Positions 25,329 to 34,851 of a stretch of DNA of 64,000 nt are shown in pieces. The position numbers and the translations under genes are program-made. Source of the stretch: Acidobacteriota bacterium. Lineage in GTDB: Bacteria; Acidobacteriota; Blastocatellia; Pyrinomonadales; Pyrinomonadaceae. Under the pieces are notes generated by a model, which did no database searches, had not been told where the DNA came from, and was given only the letters and a program-made list of their open reading frames with translations. Position 1 is the stretch's first letter; each line of letters starts with the position of its first letter. Where the stretch lies: positions 27,212 through 91,211 of the forward strand of contig JAFDVJ010000022.1 of the NCBI GenBank assembly GCA_018269075.1. Direction: 5' to 3'.

Positions 25329-26738
25329 ATGAAAACCATTAAACTATTCATACTATTGCTATTATCCGCGTTGGCGGCCGGCGCGCAGGAGGAGGCGAAG
25401 CTGCCGGTCGTCAAAGCCGGTTCCGATATCGTCAGCATTCAGGACGGCGACAATCTGAAGAAAAACGCGTGGCGGCTCGCGCCCGAAGCGAAGCCCGACG
25501 TTTACGAGGCCGAGCTCGTCAACGGCCGGAAACAGAAGGTGACGTTCATCACCGACGTCGATTCGATCAGCTTCGACGTCGAGGAAGGCAAAAAATACGA
25601 TTTCATCATCCAAAAGGGCGACACGCTCTGCTACACCGAGATCGTCGGCACCCGCTTTACGCCGGCCGCCGACTTTGACGAAAAATACCGGAAAGAGCGT
25701 AAAGGCAGGACGTTTGTCGACATTCCCGAAGTCTACGAGCTCGTCAACATCGCGATCGCGATGACGCCGACCGGCATCGCCGACAAAGATCTCGTCTACC
25801 AGAATTCGGATTACTACAAGGCGGTGCGCGCGTGGTTCGATCCCTATCGCGATCACCCGCTGCTCGCCGCGCTCGACGCCGAGCTGAAAAAGGAACAGTA
25901 TTTCAACCTCAAGATGAACGGCTACGCCTTCGAGTTCGACAAAGCAAACCGGATCGTCCGGAGCAAAACGTTCGACCGGACGGGCTGGGGCCGGAGCAAT
26001 GCGCTGCGGCCGTTTCTCGAACAGCTGCAGTCGTTTTCCGATCAGACGCGGTTTCGCGAGTTTTTCAAGCGCAACAAAAAAACCTACGCGGAGCAGATCA
26101 GATTCTACCGCGAAACGGCCGACATCGCCGAGATGAAGCGCTGGCTCGACCGCAATTTTCCGAGTTCGAACGATTACGACACCTACAACATCGTCTTTTC
26201 GCCGCTCGTCGCCTACAACCAGTCGACGAACTGGTTCGAAAGCAACGGCTTCAAGGAGCTGCAGCCGCACGTCAATTTTCCCTACCCGCAGGACTTCGGC
26301 CGCTACGCGAAAGACGCCAAAGTCTCGGAAAAATCGATGATCGTCTTTCGCGGCAACATCGTTTTCACCGAGATCAATCACGGCTACATCAACCCGGAAG
26401 CCGAAAAATACGCCGACCGGATCGCGAAGGCGATCAGCCGCCGTGATTTCTGGGTCGACAAACGAATGGGCCCGAACTATTACGGCGGCAACGCGGCCTT
26501 TAACGAATATATGAACTGGGCGCTCGTCAGCCTGCGGATCGTCGATTACGTGCCCGAGACGGAACAGCCCGCGCTGATCGCGGCCGTCGACCGGATGATG
26601 ACCGCGAGCCGCGGCTTCCCGCAGTTTGAAAAGCTCGACAAATTCCTGATCCCGCTCTACAAAAACCGTAAACCCGGCCAGACGCTCGCCGATCTCTACC
26701 CGCAGATCATCGAATGGTTCGAGCAGCAAAACCAGTAG
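25329..26738 (+). CDS. DUF4932 domain protein, exported, 469 aa
   Basis: The signal peptide is LFILLLLSALAAGA-QEE. The remainder matches DUF4932 proteins: SDYYKAVRAWFDPYRDHPL, then VAYNQSTNWFESNGF and IVFTEINHGYINPEAEKYA. In related proteins the last region looks like a metallopeptidase helix (HExxHxxxNP); here it is TEINHGYINP, with the first His changed to Thr, so zinc binding is doubtful. Probable periplasmic protein of unknown function. No ribosome-binding site is visible before the ATG, and the region upstream is repeat DNA. Confidence 0.75.
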   Translation: MKTIKLFILLLLSALAAGAQEEAKLPVVKAGSDIVSIQDGDNLKKNAWRLAPEAKPDVYEAELVNGRKQKVTFITDVDSISFDVEEGKKYDFIIQKGDTLCYTEIVGTRFTPAADFDEKYRKERKGRTFVDIPEVYELVNIAIAMTPTGIADKDLVYQNSDYYKAVRAWFDPYRDHPLLAALDAELKKEQYFNLKMNGYAFEFDKANRIVRSKTFDRTGWGRSNALRPFLEQLQSFSDQTRFREFFKRNKKTYAEQIRFYRETADIAEMKRWLDRNFPSSNDYDTYNIVFSPLVAYNQSTNWFESNGFKELQPHVNFPYPQDFGRYAKDAKVSEKSMIVFRGNIVFTEINHGYINPEAEKYADRIAKAISRRDFWVDKRMGPNYYGGNAAFNEYMNWALVSLRIVDYVPETEQPALIAAVDRMMTASRGFPQFEKLDKFLIPLYKNRKPGQTLADLYPQIIEWFEQQNQ

Positions 26739-26860
26739 GATTTTGGATTTTGGATTTCGGATTTCGGATTTCGGATTGATCTGAATTGGAATGTTTCGAT
26801 TTCAACGGCAGCTTTCGATCTAAAACCAATCCGAAATCCGCAATCCGCAATCCGCAATCG
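26739..26860. repeat. CCGAAATC/CCGCAATC inverted tandem cluster
   Basis: Five GATTTTGG/GATTTCGG units, a core of about 60 bp, then inverted CCGAAATC and three CCGCAATC units. It fills the space between two convergent genes. The C-for-A variant unit (CCGCAATC) is the one found inside the GT9 gene. Confidence 0.85.
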
Positions 26861-27310
26861 TTAGCCTTCCTCGCACCAGCGGCGGGTGACTTCGTGGCGG
26901 TAGGCGAACATTTTTTCGAGCTTCGGCAGAACGGCGACGGGCGCGGCGAGGCGGCCGAGGAAGCCCAATGGCGGCTCGTATTCGATCCGGTCTCTTAAAA
27001 TCGCGCCGTCCGGGTGCGGCAGCACGAGGTGTTCGTGACGCCACGCCGCGAACGGGCCGGAAATCTGGACGTCCTCGAAGAGCCGCGGCGGCTCGTAGCG
27101 CGTATGCTCGGCGACCCAGCGCGAGGGAATCAGGCCGAACAGCTTCTGCTCGATGATCGCGCGCGAGCCGATCACCGAGATGTCGGCCGGCTGGACGATC
27201 TTCGCGTTCTCCCACGGCGGCAGCAGCCGCGCGAACGCGTCCGGCAGCTCGTGAAAGGCGAACACTCTCTCGGGCGTCGCCCGGATCACCGATTCTTTGA
27301 CGAATTCCAT
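26861..27310 (-). CDS. SRPBCC family protein
   Basis: A 149-residue START-like domain protein. It begins MEFVKESVIRATPERVFAFH, the typical first strand and helix of polyketide-cyclase/SRPBCC proteins, and contains FEDVQISGPFAAWRHEHLV and ILRDRIEYEPPLGFLGRLA. These proteins bind hydrophobic ligands in a deep cavity; no ligand can be named. Cytoplasmic. It is divergent from the acyltransferase gene. Confidence 0.88.
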   Translation of the reverse strand: MEFVKESVIRATPERVFAFHELPDAFARLLPPWENAKIVQPADISVIGSRAIIEQKLFGLIPSRWVAEHTRYEPPRLFEDVQISGPFAAWRHEHLVLPHPDGAILRDRIEYEPPLGFLGRLAAPVAVLPKLEKMFAYRHEVTRRWCEEG

Positions 27311-27383
27311 CTTTTATTACCCCGCAATTGCTCAAACCGCAAAAAACTTTTATACTCGAACGTTTCACCCCGACACGTTAAAA

Positions 27384-28469
27384 ATGAACGTCTTAGTCAA
27401 TAATCGGATTCCCTCGCTCGACGGTTTGCGGACGATTTCCGTCGCGCTCGTCGTCCTCAGCCATTTTCTGCCGATGGTCGGAGCTTACAGCACGTGGAAC
27501 GTCGGCCTGCTCGGCGTCAAGTTCTTTTTCGTGATCTCCGGCTTTCTGATCACCGGGCTGCTGCTCAAGGAAATCGACAAAACCGCGACGGTCAACCTGA
27601 CGAAATTCTATTTCCGCCGCACGCTGCGGATCTTTCCGCCGTACTACTTTTATCTTTTCGTGCTCTTTCTCGCCGTCAAATTCGACGTCGTCTCGTTTAC
27701 CGACAGCTTTCGCCCGGCGCTCACCTACACGAGCAACTACTTCGTGGCCGACACGTGGTATCTGCTTCATACCTGGTCGCTCTCGGTCGAGGAACAGTTT
27801 TACCTGATCTTTCCGTTCGTCCTGCTGCTGTTCGGCCGGCGACGGATCGCGTGGCTGCTCGTCGCGCTGATCGCGGTCAGTCCCGCGCTCCGGCTGCTCG
27901 ATTATCAATATTACAGCGAAGCCGGCAAAATGTGGATCTACTACGGCTTTCACGCCAACGCCGACGGGCTCGCGACCGGCTGTCTGCTCGCCGTCTTTTA
28001 CGAGCGGCTGCATAAAAACGAATTCTATCTGCGGCTTTTGAATTCGCGTCTGATGATCGCCGTGCCGCTGCTCGTCGTCGTCGTCAATTCCTACATCGAC
28101 CCGCGCCGCTTTTATCTCGGCGCGTCGTTCACGATCAGCAATCTGCTGATCGCCCTCTGCATCGACTGGGCGATCACGAATTACAGATCGAATCCGGTCG
28201 GCCGCTTTCTGAACACCGCGCCGATGGAGCGGATCGGCGTGATGAGCTATTCGATCTATCTCTGGCAGCAGCCGTTCCTCAATCACGACACGGTGCTCTG
28301 GTTCAACCGATTCCCGTACAATTTCATCGGCATCGCCGTTTTCAGCAGTCTCTCGTATTTCGCGATCGAAAGATTCTCGCTCCGCTGGCGCGCGCAGATC
28401 GAAAAGAAGCTGTTCAAGCCGAAACCGCTGCAGGAAAAGCTGTCGCCAGTCGAAATCACGGTAAGCTAG
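27384..28469 (+). CDS. Acyltransferase 3 family membrane protein (OafA/YrhL-like)
   Basis: A 361-residue polytopic protein with about ten transmembrane segments. It opens with RIPSLDGLRTISVALVVLSHF, the signature of acyltransferase 3 including the catalytic His (SHF). GVKFFFVISGFLITGLLLKE and the Trp/Ser motif TWSLSVEEQFYLIFP also match. Such enzymes add acetyl or other acyl groups to surface polysaccharides or lipids. The frame is open further upstream, but that part overlaps the divergent SRPBCC gene, so the ATG at 27384 is preferred. Confidence 0.9.
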   Translation: MNVLVNNRIPSLDGLRTISVALVVLSHFLPMVGAYSTWNVGLLGVKFFFVISGFLITGLLLKEIDKTATVNLTKFYFRRTLRIFPPYYFYLFVLFLAVKFDVVSFTDSFRPALTYTSNYFVADTWYLLHTWSLSVEEQFYLIFPFVLLLFGRRRIAWLLVALIAVSPALRLLDYQYYSEAGKMWIYYGFHANADGLATGCLLAVFYERLHKNEFYLRLLNSRLMIAVPLLVVVVNSYIDPRRFYLGASFTISNLLIALCIDWAITNYRSNPVGRFLNTAPMERIGVMSYSIYLWQQPFLNHDTVLWFNRFPYNFIGIAVFSSLSYFAIERFSLRWRAQIEKKLFKPKPLQEKLSPVEITVS

Positions 28470-28582
28470 GCGATTTCGGATTTCGGATTTCGGATTGGCT
28501 TCGACTCCGGCGATCCTTTAACAAAAAACCGTCCAATCAAGGACTCAGGACTCAAGACTTAAGACTCAAGACTTAAGACTTT
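28470..28582. repeat. Mixed repeat: GATTTCGG run facing GACTCAAGAC run
   Basis: Three GATTTCGG units (28470-28497), a unique core of about 40 bp, then GACTCAGGACTCAAGAC units (28540-28581). The two arms belong to different families, so this looks like a recombinant of two clusters. Confidence 0.8.
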
Positions 28583-28584
28583 AC

Positions 28585-29166
28585 TCAGTACAGCGCCCAC
28601 GTTTTCAGAAAAGACACGAAATTATAGAGATCGTAATCCTTTTCGCGGAGCCGTTTCCGGATTTCCTGCGGATCGGACATCGTCGTCGACGACTGGACGA
28701 TGATCGATTCTTCGAGTTCGTTCGTCGGCTGCGCGTGGAGCAGCGAGCCGTCTTTTTCGAGCACGAACAGGAACGGGTAGCCGGTGACTTCGGGATATTT
28801 CGACAGAAAGGCGCGGTTCTCGTTTTCCGGGCTGAAATTGATCTTGACCCAGATGAAATTCCGGTCGCGGAGCCGCGCGAGCGCCGGATTTTCGAGAAAG
28901 TAATTATCCATCCGGACGCACCACGAGCACCATTCGCCGCCGACGTCGAGGATGATCCGCTTGTTTTCCTTCTGCGCGCGGATCACGGCCGCCGCGAGAT
29001 CGGCCGCCGGATCGCGTTTCGGATCGAAAAGCTCGCGCGTCTTTTTGACCGGCGCGGCCGGTGCGGCCATTTTCGGCGGCAAGTTTTTCTTCGGCGTCGT
29101 TTTTTGCGCGTAAAGCGGGCCGAAAACGGCGAATACGAGGATGGCGGAAGCGAATATTATTTTCAT
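28585..29166 (-). CDS. Exported thioredoxin-fold protein with WCSWC
   Basis: A 193-residue protein. The signal peptide ends LYA-QKT and is followed by a basic Pro/Lys linker. The thioredoxin domain has GGEWCSWCVRMDNYFLENP (Cys80, Cys83), a WCxWC form like that of DUF255/thioredoxin_7 proteins, and the cis-Pro region EVTGYPFLFVLEKDGSLL. It probably acts as a periplasmic thiol reductase or isomerase. Its ATG overlaps the decarboxylase stop codon (ATGA at 29163-29166), so the two are translationally coupled, an odd pairing for an exported and a cytoplasmic protein. Confidence 0.85.
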   Translation of the reverse strand: MKIIFASAILVFAVFGPLYAQKTTPKKNLPPKMAAPAAPVKKTRELFDPKRDPAADLAAAVIRAQKENKRIILDVGGEWCSWCVRMDNYFLENPALARLRDRNFIWVKINFSPENENRAFLSKYPEVTGYPFLFVLEKDGSLLHAQPTNELEESIIVQSSTTMSDPQEIRKRLREKDYDLYNFVSFLKTWALY

Positions 29167-30602
29167 AACAGAGTTTTCAGAGTTTCGTTCAGTAAGTCCC
29201 AGACCTTTTGCAAATGTCTTTCCTCGACGCGGATGCTGCCGACCGACAGCCGGAGCGTGAATCTGTCGTCGAGCTTCGTGTGCGAGAGATAGGCCGCGCC
29301 CGAGGCGTTGACCGCGTTCATCAGCCGCTCGTTCAGAGCGTCGGGATCGGCGACGCCCGGCGGCACGGCGCGAAAGCAGACGAGCGCGAACTTGACCGGC
29401 GCGAGCGTCTCGAAGTCGGCCGCATCGTCGACCCAGCCGGCAAAGAGCCGCGCCAGCCGGCAGTGTTCGCGAATCCGCGCGATCAGCCCTTCCTGCCCGA
29501 AATAGCGCATCACGAACCATAATTTCAGCGAGCGGAAACGCCGGCCGAGCTGAATCCCGTAATCCATCTGGTTCTGAACTTCCTCGGTCACCCTGAGATA
29601 TTCGGCGACGAGCGAAAAGGTCCGTTTCAGCAGATCGAGGTCCCGGACGTAGAGCACCGACAGGTCGAACGGCGTGAACAGCCATTTATGCGGGTTCATG
29701 ACGATCGAATCGGCGCGCTCCCAGCCTTTGAAATAGCTCTGAAACTCGGGGACGATCGCCGCGCTGCCGGCGTAGGCCGCGTCGACGTGCAGAAAGACGT
29801 GGTTGCGGCGGCAGATGTCGGCGATCCGGTCGATCGGATCGACGCTCGTCGTCGAGGTCGTGCCGACGGTCGCGACCACGCACAGCGGCGCGTGGCCGGC
29901 GCTGAGGTCGTCGCGGATCGCTTCGCGCAATGCTTCGGCGTCCATCTCGAACCGTTCGTTGACCGGAATCTTGACGAGCGATTTCCGGCCGAGCCCGAGC
30001 AGGATGACGGCCTTGTCGATCGACGAATGCGTCTGCTCGGAGCAGTAGACCCGCAGCAGCGGCAAATCCGTGCGGCCGCTCATCCCGTTTTCGCGGATCT
30101 TCAGGTTGAGCCGTTCGCGCGCCATCGCGATCGCGTGGAGCGTCGAGATCGACGCCGTATCGTAGATCAGGCCGTGAAAATCTTCGGGCAGACCGGTCAT
30201 CTGCCGCAGCCAGTCGAGGACGACCGGCTCGAGCTCGGTCGAGGCGGGCGAGGTGCGCCAGAGCATCGCCTTCATATCGAAAGCGGCCGCGAGCATCTCG
30301 CCGAAGACGCCGACCGACGACGTCGAGGTCGAGAAAAGACCGTGAAAATTCGGGTGATTCCAATGCGTGACGGCCGGCAGGATGAGATTATCCACATCCC
30401 CGAAAATTTGTGAAAAACTCTCGCCCTCCGGCGGCGCGGACTTCGGCAGCGCGTCGGTCAGCGCGTGCGGCGCGTTCTGCGACAGAACGGGCAGCGTCTC
30501 CATCCGCTCGAAATAATCGGCGATCCAGTCGACGATCTCGTGTCCGAAACGCCGGAAATCTTCCTTTGGCATATCGCCCGTCAGGGGCGTCGATTCGCTC
30601 AT
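29163..30602 (-). CDS. PLP-dependent group II (aromatic amino acid) decarboxylase
   Basis: A 479-residue cytoplasmic decarboxylase. THWNHPNFHGLF (79-90), the HVDAAYAG motif (272-279, whose Asp pairs with the PLP ring nitrogen) and NPHKW with the PLP-binding Lys306 match the DOPA/tryptophan/tyrosine decarboxylase family. The reaction is release of CO2 from an aromatic L-amino acid to give an amine; the exact substrate is not visible. The ATG at 30602 is chosen because the upstream codons look non-coding. It is divergent from two APC amino acid permeases, an arrangement that suggests decarboxylation with substrate/product exchange. Confidence 0.9.
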   Translation of the reverse strand: MSESTPLTGDMPKEDFRRFGHEIVDWIADYFERMETLPVLSQNAPHALTDALPKSAPPEGESFSQIFGDVDNLILPAVTHWNHPNFHGLFSTSTSSVGVFGEMLAAAFDMKAMLWRTSPASTELEPVVLDWLRQMTGLPEDFHGLIYDTASISTLHAIAMARERLNLKIRENGMSGRTDLPLLRVYCSEQTHSSIDKAVILLGLGRKSLVKIPVNERFEMDAEALREAIRDDLSAGHAPLCVVATVGTTSTTSVDPIDRIADICRRNHVFLHVDAAYAGSAAIVPEFQSYFKGWERADSIVMNPHKWLFTPFDLSVLYVRDLDLLKRTFSLVAEYLRVTEEVQNQMDYGIQLGRRFRSLKLWFVMRYFGQEGLIARIREHCRLARLFAGWVDDAADFETLAPVKFALVCFRAVPPGVADPDALNERLMNAVNASGAAYLSHTKLDDRFTLRLSVGSIRVEERHLQKVWDLLNETLKTLL

Positions 30603-30660
30603 AGTTTTTTTGAAACAAAAGTTTTTTCGCTGCGTTTCTACAAAAAAGCAGAAAATTCGC

Positions 30661-30700
30661 TCGACAGTTTGATAATTAAAAGTATAATATCTCAAACTGT
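30661..30700 (+). promoter_or_regulatory. Promoter of the permease operon with an operator-like dyad
   Basis: TCGACA (30661-30666) and a perfect TATAAT (30683-30688) are 16 bp apart. ACAGTTTGA (30664-30672) and TCAAACTGT (30692-30700) form a perfect 9-bp inverted repeat that encloses the -10 box, as an operator would. No regulator gene is adjacent. Confidence 0.6.
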
Positions 30701-30782
30701 AATCTCGCCAACATCTATTGTTTCAAAATATTATCTGAAGTTTCGGTAATAAAACATATCTATCATTTTAAAGAGGAAATTT

Positions 30783-32312
<1,530 letters not shown>

Positions 32313-32354
32313 TCAGGCTATCATAAATTTTAACTAAACTTTTTGGAGGTTTTC

Positions 32355-34166
32355 ATGTCTCTTTTTGCGACAAAATCAATTGATAAAATCATCGCCGAAG
32401 CCCAGGAGACGGGCGAGCATACCCTAAAAAAGACGCTGAACTCGCTTGACCTGACGATGCTCGGGATCGGCGCGATCATCGGAACGGGTATTTTCGTGCT
32501 GACGGGCCAGGCAGCCGGTAAGCACGCCGGCCCGGCGGTCGTGATCTCGATGATCGTGGCCGGCATCGCGAGCGCCTTCGCCGCGCTCTGCTACTCGGAA
32601 TTCGCCGCCTCGGTGCCGATTTCGGGCTCGGCTTACGCCTACGGCTACGGCACGCTCGGCGAATTCATCGCGTGGATTATCGGTTGGGACCTGATTCTCG
32701 AATACGCGTTCGGCGCGGCGACGGTCGCCGTCGGATGGTCGGGTTACGTGGTGAGTCTGTGCAGGGACACTCTGGGCATCAATTATCCGCTCGCGCTCAG
32801 CGCGCCGCCGGGAACGGCGATCAAACTGGCCGACGGGACGACCGCGACCGGCGTCTTCAACCTGCCGGCCTTCCTGATCTCGATCGCCGTCACACTGCTG
32901 CTGATTCGCGGCATCAAGGAATCGGCGAGCTTCAACACGATGATCGTGATGATCAAGGTGCTGGTCGTCGTCCTCTTCATCATCGCCGGCATCGGCTATG
33001 TCAATACCAGCAACCTCGGCATCGGCTGCGCCGCCGGCAGCCCGGGCTGCGCGCAGTTTATGCCGTTCGGCCCGAGCGGAATCATCACCGGCGCGGCGGT
33101 CATCTTCTTCGCCTACATCGGTTTCGACGCGGTCTCGACGGCCGCGCAGGAGGCTAAAAACCCGCAGAAAGATATGCCGATCGGCATTCTCGGAAGCCTC
33201 GGCATCTGTACGGTTCTTTATATTCTCGTCGCCGGCATTATGGTCGGGCTCGTCGACTACAAATTGCTGACCAACGCCGCCGCCCCGATCGCGGTCGCGA
33301 TCGACGCCGCGCTCAAACAGGCGGAAGGCACGACGATGGGGACGATCCTGAAGGTTTTCCCGACGATCATCAAGGTCGGCGCGGTGCTCGGTCTGAGTTC
33401 GACGATGGTCGTGATGGTGATGGGCCAGCCGCGCGTCTTCTATTCGATGTCGAAAGACGGACTGCTGCCGGAATGGGCGGCGAAGATCCACCCGCGCTTT
33501 CAGACGCCGCACATCACGACGGCGATCACCGGCGTGCTCGTTTCGATTCTGGCCGGTCTCGTTCCGATCGACTGGCTCGGCGAGCTCGTCAGCATCGGCA
33601 CGCTCTTCGCGTTCGTCATCGTCGGCACCGGCATCATCATCCTGCGCGCCACCAAGCCGAATCTCGAACGGCCGTTCAAAGTTCCGCTTTCGCCGATCAT
33701 CCCGATGCTGACGGTCTGGGTCGCGGCGTTCCTGATGAACAACCTGCCGCTCGACACGTGGCTGCGGCTGATCGTCTGGATGTCGATCGGTCTCGTCGTT
33801 TACTTCTCCTACTCTTACACGCACAGCCATCTCTCGAAGGGCTCCGAGGAAACGAACGCGCTGCCGGCCGATTACAAGCCGCCGATCGCGGCGATGCTCG
33901 GAATCGTCGGCGCGATTCTGCTGACGATCTGGCAGGTCGAGTTCTTTATTCCGAATACGACGTGGCTCGACACGGCCGTCCGCGTCTTCGCGTGGGCGAT
34001 CACCGGCGTGCTCGTCGCGATGCTGATGTACGGCAAGACCGACAAGGGCGTCGGCCGCAATTCGCAGGTCAGAACGATCGGGCTCGCGGCTTCGGTCGTG
34101 AATTTAGTGATCTGGGCCGGTATTATGTACTGGTTCCTGGGTCATTATTCCGAATTCCACAAATAA
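32355..34166 (+). CDS. CAT-like APC amino acid permease, 603 aa
   Basis: A transporter of the cationic amino acid transporter-like branch (YfnA/CtrA-type). The N-terminal [39 protein letters not shown] and [20 protein letters not shown] are all diagnostic, and 12-14 hydrophobic helices are present. The frame opens at a TTG, but the ATG at 32355 has GGAGG at good spacing. It lies 42 bp after the first permease and is closed by a strong terminator, so both form one operon. Substrate unknown. Confidence 0.9.
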   Translation: MSLFATKSIDKIIAEAQETGEHTLKKTLNSLDLTMLGIGAIIGTGIFVLTGQAAGKHAGPAVVISMIVAGIASAFAALCYSEFAASVPISGSAYAYGYGTLGEFIAWIIGWDLILEYAFGAATVAVGWSGYVVSLCRDTLGINYPLALSAPPGTAIKLADGTTATGVFNLPAFLISIAVTLLLIRGIKESASFNTMIVMIKVLVVVLFIIAGIGYVNTSNLGIGCAAGSPGCAQFMPFGPSGIITGAAVIFFAYIGFDAVSTAAQEAKNPQKDMPIGILGSLGICTVLYILVAGIMVGLVDYKLLTNAAAPIAVAIDAALKQAEGTTMGTILKVFPTIIKVGAVLGLSSTMVVMVMGQPRVFYSMSKDGLLPEWAAKIHPRFQTPHITTAITGVLVSILAGLVPIDWLGELVSIGTLFAFVIVGTGIIILRATKPNLERPFKVPLSPIIPMLTVWVAAFLMNNLPLDTWLRLIVWMSIGLVVYFSYSYTHSHLSKGSEETNALPADYKPPIAAMLGIVGAILLTIWQVEFFIPNTTWLDTAVRVFAWAITGVLVAMLMYGKTDKGVGRNSQVRTIGLAASVVNLVIWAGIMYWFLGHYSEFHK

Positions 34167-34187
34167 ACAAACGGAAGAACGATCTTC

Positions 34188-34226
34188 AAAGGCGGCGCGC
34201 TTTCGATCGAAAGCGCGCCGCCTTTT
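34188..34226 (+). terminator. Rho-independent terminator of the permease operon
   Basis: AAAGGCGGCGCGCTTTCG (34188-34205) is followed directly by its inverse up to 34223 and a run of six T residues. The arms pair perfectly. Confidence 0.93.
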
Positions 34227-34381
34227 TTCCCTTCTGAATCGGCGAGAAATAAAGCGCCCGCCGCCGGCCGGCGGCCGCCGCACCGACGCCGCGCTCGCTG
34301 TTTTTTGAACCCCGGTGCCCCGAAGATCATTCCGAATTCCGAAATCGCTGCCGTTGACCGGCAATCCGGATTTCGGTTCAT

Positions 34382-34658
34382 TTAGAGCAGATTTATGATT
34401 GATGTACGGCGGGCTGTCAGCCGGCCGCACCCGCTCGCGGGTGAAAAGCGTCCGCCCAGATTGAACCAGGAGCCAACCGCGCGCGTTCGCGGGTGCGGAG
34501 CGGTTTTACAGGCTGTCGCCTGTCAACCGGCTGACAGCCGATTGTACATCGCTCCGGCGGCCTGACAGCCGGCCGAAGTTTTCGCCGGTGTGAAGCCGCG
34601 CGACCGAACTAAAAATCTTTCGGGCAGCTCCCGGACATTTAACTAAAATCTGCTCTAA
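34382..34658. mobile_element. MITE-like element with 13-bp terminal inverted repeats
   Basis: TTAGAGCAGATTT (34382-34394) is repeated inverted as AAATCTGCTCTAA (34646-34658). Inside are several copies of the near-palindrome GGCTGTCAGCC (about 34411, 34513, 34530, 34563) and a CCCGCTCGCGGG hairpin. There is no open frame of note. It lies in the 685-bp gene-free region 34167-34851, whose remainder holds one arm of a GGACGCGGAC/ACACGGATT repeat (34660-34700). Confidence 0.6.
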
Positions 34659-34800
34659 TGGGACGCGGACGAACACGGATTGAGCGGATTTACACGGATC
34701 GGCGTTTGCCCGCGGCCTGTCAAACCGATCATTTCAGCTCTTTCAATCCTTTTAACGGTAATGACCCGAAATCCGAAACCGGCATAACACGTTTTACCGC

Positions 34801-34834
34801 AAAAAATAAGCGCCGCGAACGGCGCTTATTTTTC
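34801..34834 (-). terminator. Rho-independent terminator of the PpiD-like gene
   Basis: AAAATAAGCGCCG (34803-34815) pairs perfectly with 34820-34832 around a CGAA loop. The minus-strand copy ends in a T run. It lies 18 bp after the stop codon. Confidence 0.9.
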
Positions 34835-34851
34835 AATCGTTAAAGTTTCGC

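Noticed and set aside
34658..34843. 61-codon frame in the gene-free region before the PpiD-like gene
   Set aside because: Its start is a half-repeat of the GGACGCGGAC family and its end is the terminator hairpin; no ribosome-binding site.
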